Positions 1 to 8,400 of a DNA stretch of 20,107 bases are shown here, piece by piece. Source of the stretch: Gammaproteobacteria bacterium (lineage in GTDB: Bacteria; Pseudomonadota; Gammaproteobacteria; Steroidobacterales; GCA-2729495); contig JAUIEY010000010.1 in the NCBI GenBank assembly GCA_030429685.1, positions 1 to 20,107 of the forward strand, in the 5' to 3' direction. The position numbers and the translations under genes are program-made. The notes beneath the pieces are model-generated. The model searched no databases and was not told where the DNA came from. It was given only the letters and a program-made list of their open reading frames with translations. Numbering within the stretch: position 1 is the stretch's first letter; the number at the start of each line of letters is the position of its first letter.

Positions 1-3000
1 GGACTCGTGGGCATGCTCAACCTCAACGGTTCCCTGTTGAAGATGGGGGTTCCCTTCAGCACCTTGTGGAGCGAGGATTTCAAGGACGCCGCTTTCCGGA
101 CCGGATTGCGGCAATGGCTCGCGGCCGGCTGCAAGCCGCCCGGGTCGGCGCTGCGCATGGTGGTATTGAGTGGTGAACCGCTGGGCCATGCGGAAGCCGC
201 CCGCTGGTTTGACTGGTGCAGCAACAGTGCGCCGCGGCTTATCAACAGCTATGCGCTGACCGAAACAGCGGGACGCGTGGCACTTGCCGAGGTGCGTCCG
301 GGCGAACCTGCCGCATTGCTGGGACGGCCGGCGCCGGACGCCGAGCTGTTGCTGCTGGATCCGCATTCGCTCCGGCCGGTAACGGCCGGCAAAGTTGGTG
401 AAATTTTTATTGCCGGCCCGATGGTCGCGCGCGGCTATTTAGACAATGAAGAGTTAACGGCGGCGCGTTTTGTGCAGGTTGACCCCGGCGATGGCCGGCA
501 ACGTCTGTGCTACCGCAGCGGTGACCGTGCCATGCAGTTGACTGATGGCCGCCTGCAGTTTGCCGGGCGCAACGATGCCCAGGTCAAATTGCGCGGACAC
601 CGAATTGAACCCGCCGATATTGAAACGGCGCTGCAGGAACATCCGCGCGTGCAAACTGCCGCGGTGGTTCCGGTGGACGCCGGTGACGGTGTCCGTCTGC
701 ACGCCTTTGCAGTGCCGGCGGCAGCAAAGCAGGGTGTCGAGTTCTGGCCGTCGTTGGGCGAATACCAGATCTACGATGAATTGCTGTATGACTTTATGTC
801 ATCAGACCAAGTTCGGGTGGACAGTTACCGGCAGGCATTCGCGCAGTGTGCCGCCGGCAAAGTTGTGCTGGATATTGGCACCGGCAAGGATGCATTGCTG
901 GCGCGGTTGGCGCTGCAGGCCGGCGCCCGCCATGTTTACGCTGTGGAGGTACTGCCCGATGCAGCAGCCAGCGCGGCGGCATTGATTGAGCGGCTCGGAT
1001 TACAGCACCGTATCACGGTGCTTTGCGGTGACATGGAGGATATTGGCGAGGCAGAGATCGCGCAGCCCATCGAGCTCTGCACGCAGGGGATAGTCGGCAA
1101 CATCGGCAGCTCCGACGGAATTGCCACGATCTGGAACCGCGCGCGCCGGCTGTTTGCGCCACAGGCACTGGCCGTGCCCGCGCGTTGTACCACTTTTATT
1201 GCGCCGGCTGCCTTGCCAGCCGCTGCACGCGAGCAGCCGGCTTTCGGGCCACTGGCAGCCGACTACACACGGCGCGTATTTGCAGCTGCCGGCAAAGCCT
1301 TTGATGTGCGGCTGTGTGTGCGTAATTTCCCGCGCGAATCATTGCTGGCGGAAGCAGCGGTTTTTGAGGAACTGGATTTCTCAACGACGCTGCCGACCGA
1401 CTACGGCGATGAAATGAATTTCACAATTACCGCGACCGGCTGGCTGGACGGCTACCTGCTGTGGACTCGTCTGGAAAACAACGGCGGCAACCCGGTGGAC
1501 TTTTTCGATCATCAGCAGGCTTGGCTGCCGGTGTGGTTTCCCGTCGGGTCCGAGCCGCTGTGGGTGGAGCGTGGCGACCTGCTGACGGTGCGCTGGAGCT
1601 GTAATACGCCCGCCGGACAGATTTTTCCCGACTACCGCGTGGACACGGTGCGCCGCAATGGCGCAGATATAGCAGCGCTGAGCTACAGCAGTCGCCATTA
1701 CGAGTCGTGTCATGGCGAGACGGCCCTGCACCGGTCGCTGCTGGCTGCGCTGGACCAGCCGGCCGACGGGCTGGACGAAGCCGCACTGAAAAGCTGGCTC
1801 GCGGAGCGTTTGCCCGGCTACATGGTGCCGGCGCGCATAGACTGGCTGGCGCGTCTGCCGCTCAACAGCAGCAGCAAACTTGACCGCAACGAGTTGCAGC
1901 AGCGCGCGCTGCGGCTGCGCGGCCAAACCGACGTCGCCGCGACAATCGAGCCGGAGTTCGGCGACCCGCTGGAGCAGCGTATTGCCGAGCTTTGGGGCGA
2001 TGTGTTGCAGCTGCATACAGTTGCGGCTGACAGCGACTTTTTCGCGGCAGGTGGCGATTCCATTGCTGCCGTGCGCCTGACTACGGAAGTGCAGCGCCTG
2101 CTGGATGACACCGTTTTTCTCGCCGGTTTGTTCGAAGCGCCGACCGTGCGTGATTATGCCGGCTGGTTGCGCGAGCATCACGAGCAGTCCGTGGCAGCCT
2201 GGCTGGCCAGGCAGGCGGACGCTCCCGCAGCGCCTGCGGTCGCGGCAAATATAGTGGCAGCCGGTCCGGTGCCATTGTCGGCGGCGCAACAGAGTCTCTA
2301 CTTTTTGCAGCAACTCTACCCGGATAACACGGCAGCCAATGAGCAGTTTCTGCTGCGCCTGCATCGCGTTGATATTGCACGACTGCGCGCCGCATGGCGT
2401 GTGTTGATTGCACGCCATGACATACTCAGTGTCAGCATTGTGGACGCAGCAATGCAGGCGCCGGATGCGGCGGTGCGCGCGCGCATGGCTGAGATAGCCG
2501 ATGTGCTGGACCTGTCTGCCAGTGCTGATGCGGAAGCGGATCTGCTGCGGCTGGCCGCAGCGGAGATTAACCGCAGCTTTGATCTTGCTGCCGGTGGCCT
2601 GCTGCGGCCGGTGCTGGTGCAACAGGGGCCGCATGACTGGGTATTGCTCGTAACCGCGCATCATATTGTCGCTGACGGTTTGTGCGTGCCGCTGATCCGC
2701 GATGAACTGTTTGCCTTGTACGAGCGGCACAGCTTGCCGCCGCCGGCGCTGCAGTTCGCCGACTACGTGCGCGACCAGCAGCAAAGGTTTGATGCAGGCT
2801 GGCTAGAGAGGGAGCTGGCCTGGTGGCGCAGCCAGCTGGCCGGCGCAACTCTGGAGCCGGTCGCAACAACGCGCCCGCGGGCAGCATCGTCCGGGCCGGA
2901 ACGGCGTTTCGGTTTTACCATTGAGCCGCGCACTGCGCAGGCGCTGCGCGATCTGGCGCGCGCGCAGGGTGCCAGCCTGTTCGTGACGCTGTTGACAGTA

Positions 3001-5442
3001 TGGCGGGTGTGGCTGGCGCGCTGTTTCCAGCGCGAGGATTTTCTGCTCGGTTCGCCGGTAACCCAGCGCAGCACCGCCGCTAGCCGGCAGATGCTCGGCT
3101 GCCTGGTCAATAACCTCGCATTTCGCAATCGCCTGGATTTCGCCGCGGGCTTTGCCACGGCGCTGGCCGACGAGCGACGCCAGGTGCTGGCTGCGCTTGA
3201 TCACAGTGTTTTGCCCTTTGAAAAAATCGTCGAGGATTTACAGCCCGAGCGGGTATTCGGTCGTCACCCACTGTTCCAGTTCATGTTTCAGTTTGAGGAA
3301 CGCGCGGCCGACCGGTGCGGTACAGACGGTGAAGTTTTTGCAGTAGACGTGCTGCCGGCTGATCGCGCGAGTTACTGGGACCTGGAACTTTCGGTTACTG
3401 ATCTCGGTGAGTCACTGCCGTTACGGTGTTTTCTGGGCGTGCGGGATGACCTGTTCGATGCCGCGGCCTTGTCGGGCTGGACCGAGGGCCTGGGCGAGTT
3501 TATGCGTGCCGTGAGCCGCGATCCGCAGGTACCGCTGGCAGAATTGCCATTGCTGAGCGAGCAGCAGCTGGCCTCGCGGGCCGCCCGCCAGCGGACTGTC
3601 ATGCCGGTGCCGGAGAGTTCGTTGTTCGAATTGTTTGCGCGGCAGGCGGAACTTGTGCCCGCGGCGGTTGCGGTCCGTGAGGGTGAGCAACACTGCACCT
3701 ATGCGGACCTGCTGCAGCGCGCGCTGGTCTGTGCGACGCAATTGCAGACAGCGGGAATTGCTGCCGGTGACTGCGTTGGCGTGTTTTTGCCGCGTGGTAT
3801 CGATGCCGTGACGCTGCTGCTGGCTGTCAACTATTGTGGTGCGCACTGGCTGGCGCTGGATCCGGCTTATCCGCCGCAGCGCCTGGCGGGCATGCTGGCT
3901 GAAATCAAACCGGCGGTGCTGGTGACCGGTACGGATGCGCCGGCATTTGCGCGGGATGTGCCCGATTGCCGTGTACTGAGCTGGCAGGATTTGCAGCAGC
4001 AGCCGTGCGATAAACCCACGGCAGCCGCGATTGCCAGTATTTTGTGCATTCAGTTTACGTCGGGGAGTACCGGCACCCCCAAGGGCGTCGGCCTCGCGCA
4101 GCGTGCCGCCGTGAGCCGCTGCCTGTGGATGTGGCAGCAGTATCAATTTGGGGCCACGGCTCGACAGGAAGTTTTTGCCCAGCGCAGCAGTCTGAATTTC
4201 GTGGATGCTATCTGGGAAATTTTCGGTGCGCTGCTGCATGGTGGTTGTGTGGCAATTGCGCCGCCGGCAGCGCAACAGGACATGCTGTTGCAGGCACGCT
4301 GGATTGCGCAACAGGACGTCAGTCACGCAGTCGTGTTTCCGTCGGCTGTACCGATGCTGGTGGCCGGCTGGCATGAGCAGGTGCCGACGTATTTGCATAC
4401 TTTGATACTGACCGGTGAAGTGCTGACGCCGGCAGCGCTTCTTGAATTGCAACAGGCATTGCCCCACTGCCGGTTGCTGAATGCTTACGGCACCTCCGAA
4501 AACTGGGATATTGCCGTGGCGGCGTACCCGGCAGCGGGGGGCGGGCATAGTGAGCTTGCGGAAGCCACAAGTCCGTTGCCGGTGGGCCGGCCGGTCGCCA
4601 ATACCGTTGTGCATATCTGGGATTGCAACCGGCAGCCGTTGCCGGACGGTGTTATCGGTCAGCTGGTTGTGGGCGGCATCGGCGTTGGCAGCGGCTATAT
4701 CAACCGGCCGGAGCTATCCGCCGAGCGCTACGTTGTTGCTCCCGACGCTGCGGACGGGCGCGTTTTTCTTAGCGGTGATCTGGCCAGCTTTGCGGCTAAC
4801 GGCGAATTGTTGCTGCACGGTCGCGCCGACCGTCAGATAAAACTGCGTGGCGTGCGCGTCGAAGCAGGTGAAATTGAGGCGCTGACTAACCGGCATCCCG
4901 ATGCACAGCAATCCGCTGTGGTGTTGCAGGGTACGCAACAGGAGCAGGCGTGGCTGACCGTGTACGTGGTGGCGCCGACCCGCAAGCATGACCCGGCAGC
5001 GTTTGCTGCCGAGCTGCGCGCGTTGCTCAGCGCCGCGTTGCCGGCCAGCGTGGTGCCGGCGGAAACGGTTCTGGTTAACGCCATACCACGCACGCCGAGC
5101 GGCAAAATTGATGCCGCAGCGCTGCAGCAGACAGCGCCGCTGACGCGCCATGCCGAAGCACCGGCCGGCGAGACCGAAAGCATGTTGTGTGATATCTGGG
5201 CGGAGGCTCTGGGCGTCTCACAGGTGGGGCGTCACGACAATTTTTTTGCCTTGCGCGGCAACTCCCTGCTGGCCACCCGGGTTACCGCCCTGATGTGCGA
5301 TGCCTTCAACCTGGATTTGCCGCTGGCTTGTCTGTTCGAATCGCCGACCGTCGCCGAACTGGCGCGGGTGGTGGAGGTGATGCAATGGGCGGCGCAGGAT
5401 GAAAATGCGGCCGGCGGCGAACGCGAGGTAGTGCAGTTGTGA
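1..5442 (+). CDS. Non-ribosomal peptide synthetase, 5'-partial: A(interrupted by methyltransferase)-PCP-C-A-PCP
   Basis: The reading frame is open to the left edge, so the start lies outside; 1813 residues are visible. Domains in order: C-terminal part of an A domain (A5-like NSYALTETAG near 244, A7 YRSGD near 511, A8 LRGHRIEPADIE near 591); a methyltransferase insert at about 736-1722; the rest of that A domain (A9 near 1812, A10 lysine at 1876); PCP with GGDS, phosphopantetheine Ser codon at 2059; a condensation domain from about 2268 with intact HHIVADG at 2659-2679; a second A domain (about 3620-5130) with TSGSTGTPKG; and a PCP with RGNS, Ser codon at 5263. It would activate, methylate and load one residue, then condense it with a second. 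The C domain lacks the usual RHExLRT wording (RHDILSVSI instead). The second A domain has FVDAIWE where FDxxxWE is normal. No release domain is present. The downstream synthetase gene overlaps the stop codon, so the two are one transcription unit. Confidence 0.95.
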   Translation, partial: GLVGMLNLNGSLLKMGVPFSTLWSEDFKDAAFRTGLRQWLAAGCKPPGSALRMVVLSGEPLGHAEAARWFDWCSNSAPRLINSYALTETAGRVALAEVRPGEPAALLGRPAPDAELLLLDPHSLRPVTAGKVGEIFIAGPMVARGYLDNEELTAARFVQVDPGDGRQRLCYRSGDRAMQLTDGRLQFAGRNDAQVKLRGHRIEPADIETALQEHPRVQTAAVVPVDAGDGVRLHAFAVPAAAKQGVEFWPSLGEYQIYDELLYDFMSSDQVRVDSYRQAFAQCAAGKVVLDIGTGKDALLARLALQAGARHVYAVEVLPDAAASAAALIERLGLQHRITVLCGDMEDIGEAEIAQPIELCTQGIVGNIGSSDGIATIWNRARRLFAPQALAVPARCTTFIAPAALPAAAREQPAFGPLAADYTRRVFAAAGKAFDVRLCVRNFPRESLLAEAAVFEELDFSTTLPTDYGDEMNFTITATGWLDGYLLWTRLENNGGNPVDFFDHQQAWLPVWFPVGSEPLWVERGDLLTVRWSCNTPAGQIFPDYRVDTVRRNGADIAALSYSSRHYESCHGETALHRSLLAALDQPADGLDEAALKSWLAERLPGYMVPARIDWLARLPLNSSSKLDRNELQQRALRLRGQTDVAATIEPEFGDPLEQRIAELWGDVLQLHTVAADSDFFAAGGDSIAAVRLTTEVQRLLDDTVFLAGLFEAPTVRDYAGWLREHHEQSVAAWLARQADAPAAPAVAANIVAAGPVPLSAAQQSLYFLQQLYPDNTAANEQFLLRLHRVDIARLRAAWRVLIARHDILSVSIVDAAMQAPDAAVRARMAEIADVLDLSASADAEADLLRLAAAEINRSFDLAAGGLLRPVLVQQGPHDWVLLVTAHHIVADGLCVPLIRDELFALYERHSLPPPALQFADYVRDQQQRFDAGWLERELAWWRSQLAGATLEPVATTRPRAASSGPERRFGFTIEPRTAQALRDLARAQGASLFVTLLTVWRVWLARCFQREDFLLGSPVTQRSTAASRQMLGCLVNNLAFRNRLDFAAGFATALADERRQVLAALDHSVLPFEKIVEDLQPERVFGRHPLFQFMFQFEERAADRCGTDGEVFAVDVLPADRASYWDLELSVTDLGESLPLRCFLGVRDDLFDAAALSGWTEGLGEFMRAVSRDPQVPLAELPLLSEQQLASRAARQRTVMPVPESSLFELFARQAELVPAAVAVREGEQHCTYADLLQRALVCATQLQTAGIAAGDCVGVFLPRGIDAVTLLLAVNYCGAHWLALDPAYPPQRLAGMLAEIKPAVLVTGTDAPAFARDVPDCRVLSWQDLQQQPCDKPTAAAIASILCIQFTSGSTGTPKGVGLAQRAAVSRCLWMWQQYQFGATARQEVFAQRSSLNFVDAIWEIFGALLHGGCVAIAPPAAQQDMLLQARWIAQQDVSHAVVFPSAVPMLVAGWHEQVPTYLHTLILTGEVLTPAALLELQQALPHCRLLNAYGTSENWDIAVAAYPAAGGGHSELAEATSPLPVGRPVANTVVHIWDCNRQPLPDGVIGQLVVGGIGVGSGYINRPELSAERYVVAPDAADGRVFLSGDLASFAANGELLLHGRADRQIKLRGVRVEAGEIEALTNRHPDAQQSAVVLQGTQQEQAWLTVYVVAPTRKHDPAAFAAELRALLSAALPASVVPAETVLVNAIPRTPSGKIDAAALQQTAPLTRHAEAPAGETESMLCDIWAEALGVSQVGRHDNFFALRGNSLLATRVTALMCDAFNLDLPLACLFESPTVAELARVVEVMQWAAQDENAAGGEREVVQL
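736..1722 (+). other. PRMT-fold methyltransferase domain inserted between A8 and A9 of the first A domain
   Basis: About 330 residues separate A8 from A9. They read like a protein arginine methyltransferase. An N-terminal YDELLYDF...VRVDSYRQAF resembles the PRMT DxVRTxxYRxAI helix. Next come SAM motif I, VVLDIGTGKD (865-891), and AGARHVYAVE ending in an acidic residue (codon 946) placed to hold the ribose. A stretch WNRARRLFAPQALAVPARCT (1132-1191) resembles PRMT ARDKWLxPxGxxxPxRAT. A barrel-like C-terminal part contains DHQQAWLPVWF (1507-1539) at the place of the THW loop. The two catalytic glutamates of the PRMT double-E loop are not conserved: Gln (codon 1084) and Asp (codon 1114) stand near those places. 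From this I infer a SAM-dependent methyl transfer to the residue on the adjacent carrier, probably not guanidine methylation. Acceptor atom unknown. The fold assignment is by eye. Confidence 0.75.
5425..5429 (+). promoter_or_regulatory. Ribosome binding site for the second NRPS gene
   Basis: GAGGT lies 9 bases before the GTG at 5439, inside the end of the first synthetase gene. This spacing favours the overlapping GTG over the ATG at 5448, which would sit 18 bases away. Confidence 0.6.
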
Positions 5443-8400
5443 CCGCCATGGAGCTCATTGCGCAATTGCGCGCAAAAGGTATTCGCCTGCGCGTGCACGA
5501 CGGCGCGCTGGAAGTGGATGCACCCAAAGGCAGTCTCGACGAACCGTTGCGCCGCGAAATCATGGCGCACAAGCCGGAACTGTTGCGCTTGTTGTCCTGG
5601 TCGCGGCGGTCCGGCAGTGCCACGGCGGTGGCATTGCAGCCCGCGGACCGCAGCCAGGCTTTGCCGCTGTCGTGGGCACAACAACGGCTCTGGTTTCTCG
5701 ATCAGTTGGAGCCCGGCAATGCGGCGTACAACATATCCTGGACGGTTCGCCTCAACGGCGCGCTCGATACGGAGCAGTTGCGGGCCGCACTGGCGGACGT
5801 GATAAACCGCCATGAGGTGTTGCGTACTGTTTTTCCTGCCGCCGACGGCAATGCTGTTGTTGCCATCCGCGAGCACGCGCCAGTGGAATTGCCCGTCGAG
5901 GACATGCACGAGGCAAGTGATGAGCAGTTGCGCGCCCGGCTGGCTGATCTGGCCGGCTGCAAATTTGATCTGGCACATGGCCCGCTGCTGCGGGCCAGCC
6001 TGCTGCGGCTGGGTGAGCGCGAACACATACTGTTGATAGTGGTGCATCACATTGTTGCCGATGGCGCCTCGATGCGTATTTTGTTCCGTGAACTGGCGGC
6101 CTGTTATGAGGCGCGGCTGACCGGTGTGCCGGCCGAACTGGCGCAACTGCCGGTGCAATACGCGGACTATGCGGTATGGCAGCGCCGCTGGCTGGACAGC
6201 GCCGAAATAGACCAGCAAAGCGCTTACTGGCAGCGGCAACTGGCCGGTTTGCCGCCGCTGCTGGAATTACCGACTGACCGGCCCCGCGCTGCTGCCATGC
6301 GCTATCGCGGCGCATCGGTACTGCGGGTGTTGCCGGCGGATCTGGCTGCCGATCTGCGGCGCCTTAGCCGGGAACACGGTTGCACCTTGTTCATGACCAT
6401 GCTGGCAGCATTTTTTGTATTGCTGCAGCGCTATGCGGGTCGCGAGGATCTGGTGGTCGGCACGCCGCTCGGCGGGCGCTCCCGCACCCAGCTTGAAGGA
6501 CTGATCGGCTTCTTTGTAAACACGGTCGTACTGCGCGCTGATCTGGGTGGCGACCCCGCATTCGCTGAATTACTGCAGCACGTGCGTGAAGTCGCGCTGG
6601 AAGCGCATGCCAATCAGGACCTGCCGTTCGAAAAGCTGGTGGAACTGCTGCAGCCGGAGCGCGAGCTCAGTTATGCGCCGATATTCCAGGTGATGTTTGA
6701 TCTGCAGGAAGAGCCCCGCTGGAAGCTGCCGGTGCGCAGCCTTGAGGTGATTCCTGAGGTGGTGTTCAGCAGTCGCACGGCCAGTTTTGACCTGACACTG
6801 TCGGTGCGTCAGGCCGAGCAGGGTCTTGATGCCATGTTTGAATACGATACGGATCTGTTCGATGAAGCCAGTATCGAAGCGCTGGCGCAGCGCTATCAGA
6901 CCCTGCTCGAGGCCATTGTGCTGGATGCCGGGCAGCCATTGTCGCAACTACCGCTGGTTGATCCCGGTGCGCGGCGGCGGCAGGTGCATGCCTGGAATAC
7001 GGCGCAGCGGGATTATCCTGCTACCAGTACCATCGCGGATTTATTTGAAGCGCGCGCTGCTGCGCAGTGTCAGGCGCCGGCGCTTATTGATGGCCGGCGT
7101 TCATACAGCTATGCCGAACTCAATGCGGCAGCCAATCGCATCTCCGCCGACCTGCGTGCCGGCGGCGTAACCGCGGATGCGACCGTGGCCATTTGCGCGC
7201 GTCGCTGCGCCGAGACTTTCGCCGCTATAGTGGGTGTGCACAAGGCCGGCGGCTGCGTGGTGCCGCTTGATCCTGCCTATCCGGACGAGCGACTCGCGTT
7301 CATGTTGCAGGATTCCGGTGCTGCCTGGTTGTTGCACCATCCTGATGATCACGAACTCGCCGCTACGTTGTGCAACGGCATGCAGCAGATAAATTGCCTG
7401 CAGGTGCGGCTGGAGCCGGATATTGATGTCTCGGCCGCGCCGCCAAACCCGGTACCCGCCGCCGCAGTGAAAAATCTGGCTTATCTGATGTACACCTCCG
7501 GCACCTCGGGGATGCCCAAGGGCGCCGAACTCGAGCACGGTGGCCTGGTGAACTACATCACGCAGCTGGCGGATTTCACCGCAACCGGTTCCGCCGACCG
7601 CATCCTGCAGTTTGCCAGCCTGAGTTTCGATATCGCCATTGAAGAGTCGCTGACGGCGCTGCTGAACGGTGCCGCACTGGTATTGCGCAGTGCGGAGATG
7701 ACGCACAGCCTGCAGGACTTTGTGGCGGGTTGTGAACGTGATGCCATTAGCTGGCTAAGCCTGCCGACGGCCTGGTGGCATGAATTGTGCGAGGCGCTGG
7801 AGCGCCAGGAAGTCAGTCTGCCGGAATCCCTGCGTACGGTCGTTATCGGCGGTGAAAAAGCGGATCTGCAAGCGCTGCGCAAGTGGCAGCGGCATGCCGG
7901 TCAGGTGCGCCTGTTTAATACATACGGACCGACCGAAACTTCCGTGGTTGCTGCCTGGGCCGAGATCGGCAATCTGGATACCCGGATTGTCACCGACATA
8001 CCGTTGGGCCTGCCGGTACCGAACGTACGGGTCTGGATCATGGACGCCCGACTGCAGCCGGTACCCGAAGGCCTGCCTGGCGAAATCTGCATTGCCGGCC
8101 CGGGCGTGGCGCGCGGCTACCGGCAGCGCCCCGCGCTTAGCGCGGAAAAGTTTGTGTCCGTCATTTTGCCCGATGGCAGCCGCCAGCGAATATATCGCAC
8201 CGGCGACCGGGCGCGTTATGTGCAGGGACAGGGTCTGGTGTTCCTCGGCCGCAGTGACGCGCAGCTAAAAGTGCGGGGACACCGGGTGGAGCCGGGTGAA
8301 ATCGAAGCGGTGCTGGCGGCGCAACCAGGTGTCGGACGCTGCGCGGTGGTGCCTGTCGGCGATGCGGCCATGGCAAGGCTGGTAGCCTATGCCACCGGCA

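Noticed and set aside
1381..4614. Long minus-strand open frames opposite the first synthetase (467 and 397 residues)
   Set aside because: They lie antisense to clear NRPS domains, have Arg/Gln/His-rich low-information translations and no recognisable motif. They are a side effect of the GC-rich codon pattern.
5232..6239. 335-residue minus-strand open frame across the junction of the two synthetase genes
   Set aside because: Antisense to a conserved PCP and C domain, no family resemblance, no good ribosome binding site.
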